Assembly: GCA_025923075.1 (NCBI GenBank)
Contig: JAICGN010000011.1
Coordinates: 1-59,511, forward strand
Length of the DNA stretch: 59,511 nt
Reading direction: 5' to 3'
DNA from: Chitinophagaceae bacterium
Lineage (GTDB): Bacteria; Bacteroidota; Bacteroidia; Chitinophagales; Chitinophagaceae
Below, piece by piece: positions 7,792 through 16,085 of this stretch (the first letter of the stretch is position 1; every line of letters begins with the position of its first letter). The position numbers and the translations under genes are program-made. The notes below the pieces were generated by a model that was not told the origin of the DNA, did no database searches, and saw only the letters and a list, made by a program, of their open reading frames with translations.

Positions 7792-9654
7792 TTAATAAAT
7801 ACTGTTATAATAATCGCTGTTGACTTGTATAATATCCGGAGCTTTAACATAATCGCTTTGGTATCTGAATCGAAAATTCGTAGTAATTGTGATTTTGAAG
7901 GCATTGTATTGTTCTGTTTTTCGGGGGAAATACATGAAACGTAATTCTAGTGTACCAAATAATAAATTCTCATTACGGGTACGTATACCACCGCCAAACC
8001 CGGAATAAAAACCTGAATTGGAGGTGTTATTATATTCGGGTATAAAGTGCGCAATATCGGCAGATGCAAAAGGTGCAAACTTAAAACCCAGCACTTTCAA
8101 TTTTATAAAAAAGACGGTTTCACTATGCAGGCTAAAACGTTGATTCCCACTTGCTGAATCTAAGGGGATATATTTAAGGCCAAATACATTCTTAATATAA
8201 AGAGGATCGAGGCCAATGCGGTTAAATTGCTTCGTGTAACTAAGGCGCAGGTATTGCCGTAGTTTAAAACTTTTATAGCTTACAACGCGTCTGAAAATAC
8301 TGGCGCCTATTAAAACAGCCGCATCCTGGATTTCATCTTTATTTAAAAAAACTCCTGTCCGCAAAAAGTACTGTATAATATGTCCATTCTTGGTAACCGC
8401 ATACAGGTTGGCATCGGCTCCCGCGTATGGCCTTTTCATGGATAATTGTTTATACAAACCCGTTGTTAAAGCAATATTGTAGCCATATGGAACATCCTCA
8501 GTGATACCAAAACCAAAAACGTAATTAGTTTTATAAAAAGTTTGTTTGAAAAAGGTGAATTGAGCGAGTATAGCTTCCCGATCATTGAATCCGAAATTAA
8601 GCGTGTTGCCTACCTGGTAGGGAACCTGGAGAAACTTGTTTCTGAAATAGCGAATACCGATGAATTGTCTATTTTGTGCTGATTTCAAGAACAAGAATTT
8701 CCTAACTCCAAGGTTATACCCGATCCACGAATCAAAAGCATTATACTCATAATTATAGAACAGACTATCAGGCTTCAGATAATGATTATAAGTTTTGCCA
8801 TGGGCAAACTTTATAGCGCCTGCAAGATGCAGGTATTGTGATACCAAAGGTCTGTCGATGCCCGCATACCAGGTATGTTCATCTAAGGTGCCATCATAGA
8901 GATCGTGGTTGATCTTTGAATAGCCCGCAGTTGCATTAATGAATGTACCAGCTGTGCTGTTCATCTTATATCGTATTTCATAGCCAAAATCAGGCTCACG
9001 TATTTTTTCGAGCAATGCTGTGAATTGAATATTTTGTGCTGTACCCGCAAGATTAACGTCCCCTATTCGTGCCTTGAACCGGTTTTCAGTAGCATCGTTA
9101 ATTTGTAATGTAATGCTTAGAAAGTCTTTTGTTATCACTATCAGATCAATGGAATCAGGTTCATCCGGAATCGTATTTACCAGTATGCGGGCATCATGTA
9201 TATAGTCAAGGGTACGAAGGTATCGTTCATTATCTGCAACTAAATTAGCATTGAGTGCCGATTTTTCTTTAATGAAAAGATTGTTGCGGATCACCCATTC
9301 TCTTGTGTTTGTATGCAGATGGTTTATGAAATCTTTTCCGAAATAATTGATCTCTATTGTCGTGTCGCTGAATGTTTTATCAAATCCGAATTTTTTAACC
9401 AGGATATGCCTGATGCCTTTACCCTCGTATGGCAGAAAAAGTGCTTCATTTTTACTGATGATCACACCCGCCTGCATGGTTGAATCTGTGCCCCTCCGTG
9501 TGATTGGTTTCAGAATAACCTGCCAGAAAGTTTTATCCTGTTTGGGTAAACTGTTTCCGGTAGAATCGCTTTTTTGAGAAAAAGCATTATCAAAAGGAAG
9601 GGATACTAAGAAGAAGATAACAAGAAAGCAAGCACTATGTTTTCCTGCAAACAT
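7792..9654 (-). CDS. One-POTRA Omp85-like outer-membrane beta-barrel protein
   Basis: The 620-residue protein has a signal peptide (residues 1-26). A POTRA-like module spans about 80-170 (GKGIRHILVKKFGFDKTF ... RYLRTLDYIHDARILV). A long beta-barrel with many aromatic strand ends follows to the C-terminus. This plan fits a Bacteroidota Omp85/surface-antigen relative rather than BamA, which has five POTRA domains. It ends only 2 bp from the upstream AraC-type gene and is probably co-transcribed with it. Cargo or partner is unknown. Confidence 0.7.
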   Translation of the reverse strand: MFAGKHSACFLVIFFLVSLPFDNAFSQKSDSTGNSLPKQDKTFWQVILKPITRRGTDSTMQAGVIISKNEALFLPYEGKGIRHILVKKFGFDKTFSDTTIEINYFGKDFINHLHTNTREWVIRNNLFIKEKSALNANLVADNERYLRTLDYIHDARILVNTIPDEPDSIDLIVITKDFLSITLQINDATENRFKARIGDVNLAGTAQNIQFTALLEKIREPDFGYEIRYKMNSTAGTFINATAGYSKINHDLYDGTLDEHTWYAGIDRPLVSQYLHLAGAIKFAHGKTYNHYLKPDSLFYNYEYNAFDSWIGYNLGVRKFLFLKSAQNRQFIGIRYFRNKFLQVPYQVGNTLNFGFNDREAILAQFTFFKQTFYKTNYVFGFGITEDVPYGYNIALTTGLYKQLSMKRPYAGADANLYAVTKNGHIIQYFLRTGVFLNKDEIQDAAVLIGASIFRRVVSYKSFKLRQYLRLSYTKQFNRIGLDPLYIKNVFGLKYIPLDSASGNQRFSLHSETVFFIKLKVLGFKFAPFASADIAHFIPEYNNTSNSGFYSGFGGGIRTRNENLLFGTLELRFMYFPRKTEQYNAFKITITTNFRFRYQSDYVKAPDIIQVNSDYYNSIY

Positions 9655-9656
9655 AC

Positions 9657-10238
9657 TCAGTCAATTTTCTTTCCCGCCCCAATTTCCTCCAACATAGAAA
9701 GCCGTTTGTTTTTAAGTTGTTTAAAATGGGACGGGGTCAGACCCGTTACTTTTTTAAATTGCGCCGAAAGATGCGCCACACTGCTGTAATGCATCAGGTA
9801 GGCAATTTCAGTAAGGTTAAGTTCATTATAAACCAGCAATTCTTTTACCCGTTCAATTTTGTGTGCAATAATGAATTTTTCAATTGTAGTGCCCTGGACC
9901 TCTGAAAAAAGATTGGCCAGGTAGGTGTAATTGTGGTTTAATTTCTGGCTTAAATGGTCAGAAAAATTAATTGCCAAAGGCTCTTCTGAATAATGAATCA
10001 ATTCAACAATAACATTTTTTATTTTCTGGATCAGCACGCTTTTTTTATCATCCAATAATTCAAGACCCGACTTCAGCAATGCCTCTTTGAACTGATCGTG
10101 CTGCTCCTCTGAAATATCTTCGATAATATCTGCTTCACCCAATTCCACTACAGTATAATGCAATCCCAATTTTTCGAGTTCCGCTTTCACCACCATTTTG
10201 CAGCGGATGCACACCATGTTTTTTATGTATAATTTCAA
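9657..10238 (-). CDS. AraC-family regulator with N-terminal HMA-like CxxC domain
   Basis: The 193-residue protein joins a small metal-binding-like module (MVCIRCKMVVKAELEKLG, with CxxC at residues 10-13) to an AraC-type double helix-turn-helix. The latter covers about 105-190, including LTEIAYLMHYSSVAHLSAQF and KVTGLTPSHFKQL. It lacks the usual sugar-sensing cupin domain, so a metal or thiol signal is plausible. It sits 2 bp upstream of the POTRA-barrel gene and is probably its operon partner or regulator. AraC assignment is secure, and the metal role is inferred from CxxC alone. Confidence 0.85.
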   Translation of the reverse strand: MKLYIKNMVCIRCKMVVKAELEKLGLHYTVVELGEADIIEDISEEQHDQFKEALLKSGLELLDDKKSVLIQKIKNVIVELIHYSEEPLAINFSDHLSQKLNHNYTYLANLFSEVQGTTIEKFIIAHKIERVKELLVYNELNLTEIAYLMHYSSVAHLSAQFKKVTGLTPSHFKQLKNKRLSMLEEIGAGKKID

Positions 10239-10396
10239 AAGATCTGTTTAGTAGATATTTAAAATTCGATCCCAATCAAGGAGTTCAGTTTAACTTGATG
10301 CTATCAATTAAACCACCCTGAATTTACCTAAAATTCTCCATATGTGTTTTCTTTGTGGATTCATTGACGGTATTATGTTGCTGATCGAAAAACAAA

Positions 10397-10420
10397 GCCG
10401 CCTTGCTCAAGCAGGGCGGC
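10397..10420. terminator. Bidirectional-looking hairpin terminator
   Basis: GCCGCC and GGCGGC close a long, nearly perfect stem with inner TGCT/AGCA pairing. T-rich tracts follow on both strands. It lies 23 bp after the stop of the PepSY-like gene at 10443 and should end that minus-strand transcript. Confidence 0.8.
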
Positions 10421-10442
10421 TCAAATTTTTTAATCCCAAACC

Positions 10443-11045
10443 TCAATAATTATATTTTACCAGTTGCCCATCACTATTATAATAGAAGTAATTTGGTTTT
10501 CCTCCTAGAATATCTTTGACCCTGAATATATCTGATGCAGCATTTGGCACCTCAATTTTGATGACATCATCCAGCCTTGTCTCAGGACGGCGTTTGAAAA
10601 TCTCGTCTAAAACATTTCGTGGCATTTCATTTCTCGTTATTGGCGTTCTGGTATCTCTTCTTTCTCCATTGGCATGGTATACTGCTGTCGACATGAATAA
10701 CCCGTTTCCGAAACTTGCTGTCCAGTCTCCACGGTATTTATACCAGCGTACATTGCCGGCATTAGGATAATCTCTTAGAAAGGCAGCTCGTACTTTAGCT
10801 GGTTGATTTTTAGAAAGAACAGGGCCTTTGCCCCCCTTATCTGAGGTGCCATCCCAAATTTTTTTATTATGCTCATCGTGCTGCTTCTTGTCTTTTGCCT
10901 CTTTCTCTTTTTGTTCAGCCCCCTGCTTTGCGGTTTTCGTTTCCTTTGATTTATTCTTCCCTTTTGCATTATCACTTTTGTTAGCCTGGGCTATTACAGT
11001 TAAGCTAAAAATGAATCCGGTGACCACTAACAAAAACTTTTTCAT
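10443..11045 (-). CDS. Secreted PepSY-like protein with Lys/Glu-rich linker
   Basis: The 200-residue product has a signal peptide (MKKFLLVVTGFIFSLTVIAQ). A very charged Lys/Glu-rich stretch of about 45 residues follows. The C-terminal domain (VRAAFLRDYPNAGNVRWYKY ... NGERRDTRTPI ... KPNYFYYNSDGQLVKY) resembles the PepSY-like BT_3788-type periplasmic domains of Bacteroidota. It lies 10 bp downstream of the PorT-like barrel gene on the same strand, so the two are probably one transcript. Its role is unknown. It is likely periplasmic. Confidence 0.65.
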   Translation of the reverse strand: MKKFLLVVTGFIFSLTVIAQANKSDNAKGKNKSKETKTAKQGAEQKEKEAKDKKQHDEHNKKIWDGTSDKGGKGPVLSKNQPAKVRAAFLRDYPNAGNVRWYKYRGDWTASFGNGLFMSTAVYHANGERRDTRTPITRNEMPRNVLDEIFKRRPETRLDDVIKIEVPNAASDIFRVKDILGGKPNYFYYNSDGQLVKYNY

Positions 11046-11055
11046 ATTATTATTT

Positions 11056-11748
11056 TTAAAACCTGTAACCTAAGGAAATGCCAAAGCCTGTATTCTTCAC
11101 AGATGATTCATCATTCGATACGCCTTCATATTCCGGGTTGATCTTAACAAGACCTAATTGTGTATTTAACTGAAAAGAGAATCGATTGGCGAATTCATAA
11201 CCTGCCAGCAAATTGGCTCCTGCATCCATGGGTCTGATATAAACCACATCATTCGGATCGGAACTCGATACTGTTTTCTTAAATTTTACCTTTTCGGTTA
11301 GACTGGATCCGCCCCCTTCATATGTTGCTTCGCCACCAACGCCAAAGGCAACATATGGACCAAAGCCAAGCAGCAGGTGTCCGTTCCCAAGCAAGGGTTT
11401 GTAAATAAGATTAAGAGGTATTTCAAGGTAGGAAATTTTCAACGTTGTATTAAAAGATTGTCCGAGAATATCATCTTCACTTTTTGCTCCCTTTAAAGAG
11501 TAAAGCAAACCTGGCTGAAAATAAAAATCGACTCCCACAGGAATTTCTGCATTTACACCGACATTAAAACCGGTTAAAATATCATTTTTTACTTTGTCTC
11601 CATTTTCATCTTTGCCATTAATATTCTGAAAGTTTACTCCAGCACGAAGACCAAAACTTGTGCCACCGGTACTGGAAGTTGTTTCCTGCGCCTGGGAAAA
11701 TATTGTAACTAACACGATCGCTGCAAGTAACCCGATTCTTTTTTTCAT
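11056..11748 (-). CDS. PorT-like outer-membrane beta-barrel protein
   Basis: This 230-residue protein begins with a signal peptide (MKKRIGLLAAIVLVTIFSQAQ) and continues SFGLRAGVNFQNI, a typical opening of the eight-stranded PorT/outer-membrane barrel family of Bacteroidota. It ends with aromatic-terminated strands (GFGISLGYRF). It probably serves as a structural or small-solute barrel. Similarity to PorT of type IX secretion is at fold level only. It shares the minus-strand run with the OmpA and PepSY-like genes. Confidence 0.8.
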   Translation of the reverse strand: MKKRIGLLAAIVLVTIFSQAQETTSSTGGTSFGLRAGVNFQNINGKDENGDKVKNDILTGFNVGVNAEIPVGVDFYFQPGLLYSLKGAKSEDDILGQSFNTTLKISYLEIPLNLIYKPLLGNGHLLLGFGPYVAFGVGGEATYEGGGSSLTEKVKFKKTVSSSDPNDVVYIRPMDAGANLLAGYEFANRFSFQLNTQLGLVKINPEYEGVSNDESSVKNTGFGISLGYRF

Positions 11749-11820
11749 TGTATTTAGTTTAATGTGTTTTGATAGAAAAATGTATTCTAAAACTCATTTG
11801 TTAAATCGAATGTGCTCTTA

Positions 11821-12504
11821 TTATTTACCATTATTTTTTTCTGCTTCTTTGGCTGCCTCGGCTTTCATCTTTTCATTGGCAGAAATAAGGAACTCTACGC
11901 GGCGGTTTTGTGCCTGGCCATCTTCCGTGTCATTGGTATACTTAGGCAGGTTTTCACCAAACCCAATGATCTTGAGTCGTGAAGCGTCAATCCCTTTTCC
12001 GGATAAATAATAGGAAACGGTAGACGCCCTCTGTTCTGATAATTTCTGGTTATAACTGGTGCTTCCTTTACTGTCGGTGTGTCCCTGGACCTCAATGTTT
12101 GTGTCGGGGTACTTTTGCAAAATGACAACCAGCTTATCTAAGTTCGCTTTCGCCTCTGGTGTTAGATTGGCTTGATCGAATCCAAATAATATCTTGCTGT
12201 TAAACTCTATCACAATCCCTTCGCCAACCCTGACCACTTCCGCATCCGGGATTTCTTTTTTTATTTCTTCTGCCTGCTTATCCATTTTGCGCCCGATAAC
12301 AGCACCGGTCACTCCACCTGCAGCAGCACCGATAATAGCACCCAACGCTGTATTACCTGCTGCTTTACCAATCACTGCACCTGCTGCTGCGCCACCGGCT
12401 GCTCCGATTACCGCCCCTTTTTGTGACTTATTCATTGTTTTACAGCCAGCTAAAAAAATTGCCGCCATGGAAACACCGGCAAGTAAAATTCTTATAGTCT
12501 TCAT
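11821..12504 (-). CDS. OmpA-family lipoprotein with glycine-zipper domain
   Basis: The 227-residue product has a lipoprotein signal (lipobox LAGC at about residues 18-21). A glycine-zipper hairpin follows (GAAGGAAAGAVIGKAAGN, then a second repeat). The C-terminal OmpA peptidoglycan-binding domain contains IEVQGHTDSKGSTSYNQKLS and QNRRVEFLI. It should anchor the outer membrane to peptidoglycan. Proteins of this plan are commonly stress-induced. A TGTAAC direct-repeat promoter (12769-12795) lies 265 bp upstream, which fits induction together with the other genes carrying that element. Confidence 0.9.
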   Translation of the reverse strand: MKTIRILLAGVSMAAIFLAGCKTMNKSQKGAVIGAAGGAAAGAVIGKAAGNTALGAIIGAAAGGVTGAVIGRKMDKQAEEIKKEIPDAEVVRVGEGIVIEFNSKILFGFDQANLTPEAKANLDKLVVILQKYPDTNIEVQGHTDSKGSTSYNQKLSEQRASTVSYYLSGKGIDASRLKIIGFGENLPKYTNDTEDGQAQNRRVEFLISANEKMKAEAAKEAEKNNGK

Positions 12505-12738
12505 TTTAATTTATTTTAAATTTTTATAAATAATTTGTTTTGTATTTCTTGTCATGATAGGCACACAGTGTCACCCACTTGTAAAGTCTAATTGATTGTA
12601 AATGGTGACTGCAATTATAATGCTAAAGCTTACAAAACTGCCGGAAAAACTTCCTTCGTCCACACATTTTTCTTTGCTTATCCTCTGCACTCCCATCGGT
12701 ATCGCTCTAACACTATGTCAACCGGGATTAAACGATTG

Positions 12739-12795
12739 GCGAAGATGCTCGACTTTGAGCAGATGAGTGTTATACAATTAAAAAAAATAGTTGTA
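12739..12795 (-). promoter_or_regulatory. TGTAAC-type direct-repeat promoter, copy f (toward OmpA gene)
   Basis: On the minus strand the hexamers TACAAC (12790-12795) and TATAAC (12769-12774) are 21 bp apart. The first is preceded by GTGAATCA. A CATCTTCGC -7-like sequence lies at 12739-12747. The ATG of the OmpA-type gene is 235 bp further down, so the 5' leader would be long. Confidence 0.55.
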
Positions 12796-12856
12796 TGATT
12801 CACGGGTTTATACACGCAATTGCAAAGACAGTGCGATTCTTGAAATGTGGGAATTA

Positions 12857-12913
12857 TATAACTTATTTACGAAATCATGTAACACTAAAACACGGAAAGC
12901 CTCTCATTTTTGC
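12857..12913 (+). promoter_or_regulatory. TGTAAC direct-repeat promoter, copy c
   Basis: TATAAC (12857-12862) and TGTAAC (12878-12883) are 21 bp apart and separated by a TTATTT-containing spacer. CATTTTTGC follows at 12905-12913 as a -7-like element. The only downstream content before a strong terminator at 13064 is a 17-codon ORF at 12964-13017, so this promoter may drive a small RNA or peptide. Confidence 0.6.
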
Positions 12914-13097
12914 CCTATTATTGATAACCATTTCAAAAAGTAAAAGTTTAATCGAAAAGGAAAATGAATCACGATTTAGCTATTTATGAGCAAACATTTT
13001 TTACCTATGTAAATTAAAGCCCCGGATATTCGATTAAACGCTAGTCCTTTCCCTGAGCTATGACCACCCCGCCAAAAACGGGGTGGTTTCTTTTTTA
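12914..13097 (+). ncRNA. Possible small RNA or micro-ORF transcript
   Basis: About 180 nt lie between promoter copy c and an intrinsic terminator. The stretch has no normal gene. It does hold a 17-codon ORF at 12964-13017 (ATG to TAA) that matches nothing recognised. The promoter-to-terminator unit suggests a small RNA or short peptide mRNA. This is inferred from signals only. Confidence 0.35.
13064..13097 (+). terminator. Intrinsic terminator
   Basis: CCACCCCG and CGGGGTGG form a perfect 8-bp GC-rich stem with a 7-nt loop. TTTCTTTTTTA follows on the plus strand. It ends a short transcript and not any recognised protein gene. Confidence 0.85.
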
Positions 13098-13167
13098 TCT
13101 GACATAGTTTTTATTTGCCACCGTTACAAGTCCTAACATCCATTTATATTATCACATATATGAATGA

Positions 13168-13224
13168 TGTAACTTATTTCACTGATTGTATAACAATTAT
13201 AGTCAGCCGGTAGCAGACCTTTAC
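13168..13224 (+). promoter_or_regulatory. TGTAAC direct-repeat promoter, copy d (before tiny membrane ORFs)
   Basis: TGTAAC (13168-13173) and TATAAC (13189-13194) are 21 bp apart, preceded by TGAATGA and separated by TTATTTC. A GACCTTTAC -7-like element occupies 13216-13224. The first downstream ORF starts at 13248. Confidence 0.7.
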
Positions 13225-13247
13225 CCGTATTATTTAAAAATCATTAT

Positions 13248-13373
13248 ATGACCTTCCTCGCCATATTAATTGTATTAGTTGTTGTTGATGTTATTTTCTG
13301 GCTTATTGACAACAATGTTCGCACGAACCGCAAGAGATATTCCATTTTAAAACGCACTCCATTTCTCAAGTAG
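13248..13373 (+). CDS. Tiny membrane protein, 41 residues
   Basis: An ATG-to-TAG ORF encodes one strongly hydrophobic helix (residues 3-20, ending WLIDNN). A basic tail follows (RTNRKRYSILKR). The positive-inside pattern suggests that the tail faces the cytoplasm. It starts 24 bp after the -7-like element of a TGTAAC direct-repeat promoter, which supports expression. No family was recognised. It may belong to the class of short stress-induced membrane proteins. Confidence 0.6.
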   Translation: MTFLAILIVLVVVDVIFWLIDNNVRTNRKRYSILKRTPFLK

Positions 13374-13408
13374 AAAATTGGAATCATTTACAGACTAAAT
13401 TAACAACA

Positions 13409-13498
13409 ATGAAACGATTTACTTATCCGGCTTTTATTATCGCACTGATTTTTGGAACGGTACTTCTCAGTGTATCAATTATTCTTCTTTCAAGTTAG
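13409..13498 (+). CDS. Tiny membrane protein, 29 residues
   Basis: A short ORF with a basic start (MKRF) and a single hydrophobic helix ends in serines. It lies 35 bp after the 41-residue ORF and before the permease gene on the same strand, so it can share promoter copy d. Composition and topology support a membrane micro-protein, but no homologue is recognised and translation is unproven. Confidence 0.45.
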   Translation: MKRFTYPAFIIALIFGTVLLSVSIILLSS

Positions 13499-13534
13499 CC
13501 CGGTTGAGTTTGGAAAACATTAAAAAAATAAAAA

Positions 13535-14293
13535 TTGGTTATAAGTTTAAAGAATGGTTTTACAGAAGCAGGTAATGCCACATTATTTGTTGCACGGTTT
13601 TTCAGAGAACTTGTTAAACCGCCATATGAACTAAAAGAATTCATAAGGCAATGCTATATTATGGGATATAAATCCCTGCCGCTAGTTGCTATTACCGGCT
13701 TCATTATGGGATTGGTGCTAACCATTCAGTCACGTCCTACGTTGGCGGAGTTTGGTGCAGAATCCTGGTTGCCCGGTATGGTCGCACTTTCGTTGATACG
13801 TGAAATTGCTCCTGTGATCACCGCATTGATCTGTGCCGGAAAAATTTCTTCCGGTATTGGCGCAGAACTAGGTTCCATGAAAGTGACAGAGCAAATAGAT
13901 GCGATGGAAGTATCTGGTATTAATCCCTATAAATATTTAGTGGTTACCCGGGTACTGGCCACAACACTGATGGTGCCATTGTTAGTTGTCTTCGCAGATG
14001 GAATTGGAATTTTGGGAGGATTTGCGGGTATCAATATTCATGGCGATGTGACAATGTACCGTTATTTTTCACAGGTGCTATCCTCCCTTGAATTTTTAGA
14101 TATTATACCGGCTACAATTAAAACTTTTTTCTTTGGATTCTTTATTGGATTGATCGGTTGCTATAAAGGATTTACAGCGGCCAGTGGAACTGAAAGTGTG
14201 GGTAAGGCTGCCAACTCTGCGGTAGTAACAGCATCTCTTGCAATATTTATCATAGACATGATGGCTGTACAGCTAACCGATCTTTTTTTCTGA
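13535..14293 (+). CDS. MlaE-family ABC permease
   Basis: The 252-residue integral membrane protein has the MlaE/YrbE fold with about five to six helices. It carries the typical VALSLIREIAPVITALICAGK and GAELGSMKVTEQIDAMEVSG loops, which contact the ATPase. It forms the inner-membrane core of an MCE lipid transporter that moves phospholipid between membranes. The start is TTG at 13535, the only workable codon before the conserved region. The ATPase and MCE genes follow within 11 and 21 bp, forming a three-gene operon. Confidence 0.92.
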   Translation: MVISLKNGFTEAGNATLFVARFFRELVKPPYELKEFIRQCYIMGYKSLPLVAITGFIMGLVLTIQSRPTLAEFGAESWLPGMVALSLIREIAPVITALICAGKISSGIGAELGSMKVTEQIDAMEVSGINPYKYLVVTRVLATTLMVPLLVVFADGIGILGGFAGINIHGDVTMYRYFSQVLSSLEFLDIIPATIKTFFFGFFIGLIGCYKGFTAASGTESVGKAANSAVVTASLAIFIIDMMAVQLTDLFF

Positions 14294-14303
14294 AATTAAT
14301 ATA

Positions 14304-15083
14304 ATGATACAAGTAGAAACAAATAGAAAGACACAACACGTTGTCGAACTCTCAAAGCCTGTAATAAATATAAAAGGGCTGTATAAGTCATTTGGAAAAA
14401 ATACCGACATACTAAAAGGTGTAGATCTTACTGTAAGAAAAGGTGAGAACCTGGTCGTATTAGGAAAGTCCGGTTCGGGAAAATCTGTATTAATTAAATG
14501 CCTGGTTGGTTTAGTTAGTGCCGACAAAGGTGAATTGAATGTGTTTGGAATTGATATGACCAAACTCAGCGACCAGCAACTAAATGCGATAAGAGTTCGG
14601 ATTGGCTTTCTTTTTCAAAATTCTGCATTGTATGATTCAATGACAGTAAGAGAAAATCTTTCATTTCCTTTGAAACGTCATTCAAAAAAGTTAACCACGA
14701 AAGAGGTGGAAAGTTCCATAACAGAAGTATTGGAAAGTGTGGGACTCAGGGAAGCAATTGATAAAATGCCTTCAGAATTATCGGGCGGTATGCGCAAAAG
14801 AATCGGGCTGGCACGTACACTTATATTACAGCCCGAGATCATACTTTATGATGAGCCGACTACGGGTTTGGATACTATTACCTCAAGAGAGATAAGTGAA
14901 TTGATATTGAAAATTCAGGAAAAATATAAGACCACCTCGATCATCATTACACATGATATGGCCTGTGCTAAGCTCACGGGCGACAGGTTGGTTATTCTAA
15001 AAGATGGTATAATGGTAGCAGAGGGCACTTATGCATCATTGGAAAGGAGCAATGACGCCTGGGTTCGTTCTTTTTTTATTTAG
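14304..15083 (+). CDS. MlaF-type ABC transporter ATPase
   Basis: The 259-residue ATPase has Walker A GKSGSGKS near residue 57, signature LSGGMRKR and Walker B IILYDEPTTGLD. The H-loop is IIITHD. The gene order with the MlaE permease and MCE protein identifies it as the energy subunit of a retrograde lipid transporter (Mla type). It acts at the cytoplasmic face of the inner membrane. The start ATG lies 10 bp after the permease stop. Confidence 0.92.
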   Translation: MIQVETNRKTQHVVELSKPVINIKGLYKSFGKNTDILKGVDLTVRKGENLVVLGKSGSGKSVLIKCLVGLVSADKGELNVFGIDMTKLSDQQLNAIRVRIGFLFQNSALYDSMTVRENLSFPLKRHSKKLTTKEVESSITEVLESVGLREAIDKMPSELSGGMRKRIGLARTLILQPEIILYDEPTTGLDTITSREISELILKIQEKYKTTSIIITHDMACAKLTGDRLVILKDGIMVAEGTYASLERSNDAWVRSFFI

Positions 15084-15103
15084 TTATTTATAAAAAATAA
15101 GTT

Positions 15104-15994
15104 ATGCGTAAAGAATCAGGTTTCTCATTAAAATTGGGAGTTTTTGTAACATTAGGGTTAGTGCTGTTTATCGCAACTATTTATTTTGTTGGCAAACAAA
15201 AAAATATTTTCGGAAATACTTTTCACCTAAATGCCAAGTTCAAAACAGTAAACGGTTTGAAAGTTGGAAATAATGTTCGGTTTTCGGGTATCAACATTGG
15301 CAATGTAAACGAGGTAGAATTACTAACGGATACTTCTGTAATGGTGGACCTTGTGATTCGAAAAAAATACCAGGAGTTTATTAAATCAGATGCGAGGGCA
15401 AGTATCGGCTCCGATGGATTGATGGGTGATAAAGTCCTGACAATTTCTCCCGGCACATCAGATAAAACCCCGGTAAAGAACGGCGACGTCATCCTTACAA
15501 AAAATGCTATTGAAATGGAGGATGTAATGTTAAGTGCAAAAACCAGTGTAGATAATGCGGGTGTGATAACAGCACAGCTTGCAGAATTTACTACTAAGAT
15601 GAATACAGGAAATGGTGCGCTGTCAAAACTGATCAGTGATGAAGAATTCTCCAATAGTCTACAAAATACACTTGTCAACCTGCAAACAGCTTCCCATGAG
15701 TTTGCCTTGTTTACGGCGAAAATTAATAGTGGAGGATTAAGTGAATCACTGGACACTACCATGCGTAATATACAAGGAGCCACCAAAGGGCTTAACGAAA
15801 ACATGGAAGCCGCAAAAAGTAATATTTTATTAAAAGGTTTCTTTAATAAAAAGAAAAAAGCAGATGCTAAAAAAGCCGCTGAATTAAAAAAGGAAGAAGA
15901 CAAAAGGAAAAAACAGGAATTAAAAAATGCAGAGGATTCTATAAAGAATATCAAAGCTTTAGTTCCCGTAAAAAAAGTAACCGGTGGTTTGTAG
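15104..15994 (+). CDS. MlaD-family MCE substrate-binding protein
   Basis: The 296-residue protein has an N-terminal transmembrane helix (about residues 10-27). An MCE domain follows (FKTVNGLKVGNNVRFSGINI ... ASIGSDGLMGDKVLTISPG). A helical region and a Lys/Glu-rich coiled tail complete it. It anchors in the inner membrane and forms the periplasmic lipid channel ring of the transporter. No MlaC or MlaA homologue lies in the window. The tail after the MCE domain is longer than in E. coli MlaD. Confidence 0.9.
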   Translation: MRKESGFSLKLGVFVTLGLVLFIATIYFVGKQKNIFGNTFHLNAKFKTVNGLKVGNNVRFSGINIGNVNEVELLTDTSVMVDLVIRKKYQEFIKSDARASIGSDGLMGDKVLTISPGTSDKTPVKNGDVILTKNAIEMEDVMLSAKTSVDNAGVITAQLAEFTTKMNTGNGALSKLISDEEFSNSLQNTLVNLQTASHEFALFTAKINSGGLSESLDTTMRNIQGATKGLNENMEAAKSNILLKGFFNKKKKADAKKAAELKKEEDKRKKQELKNAEDSIKNIKALVPVKKVTGGL

Positions 15995-16045
15995 CAATAA
16001 TCCGGTATTAATTGATAATTAGTTAAGAGCCTGGCCGAAACTTCT

Positions 16046-16079
16046 TACACATTGAGAAGTTTATTCCCCTTCAATGTGT
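16046..16079. terminator. Hairpin after the MCE operon
   Basis: ACACATTGA and TCAATGTGT form a 9-bp stem about 50-85 bp after the MCE stop codon. No T-run follows, so termination is uncertain. The right arm abuts promoter copy e. Confidence 0.35.
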
Positions 16080-16085
16080 GAATCA

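Noticed and set aside
10775-10975. Second minus-strand frame inside the PepSY-like gene
   Set aside because: It is very basic and repeats the lysine-rich codons of the real gene in another frame, a composition artefact.
15223-15954. Long minus-strand ORF opposite the MCE gene
   Set aside because: The Phe/Ser-rich product is antisense of the MCE domain and lysine-rich tail. The plus-strand gene has full family motifs.
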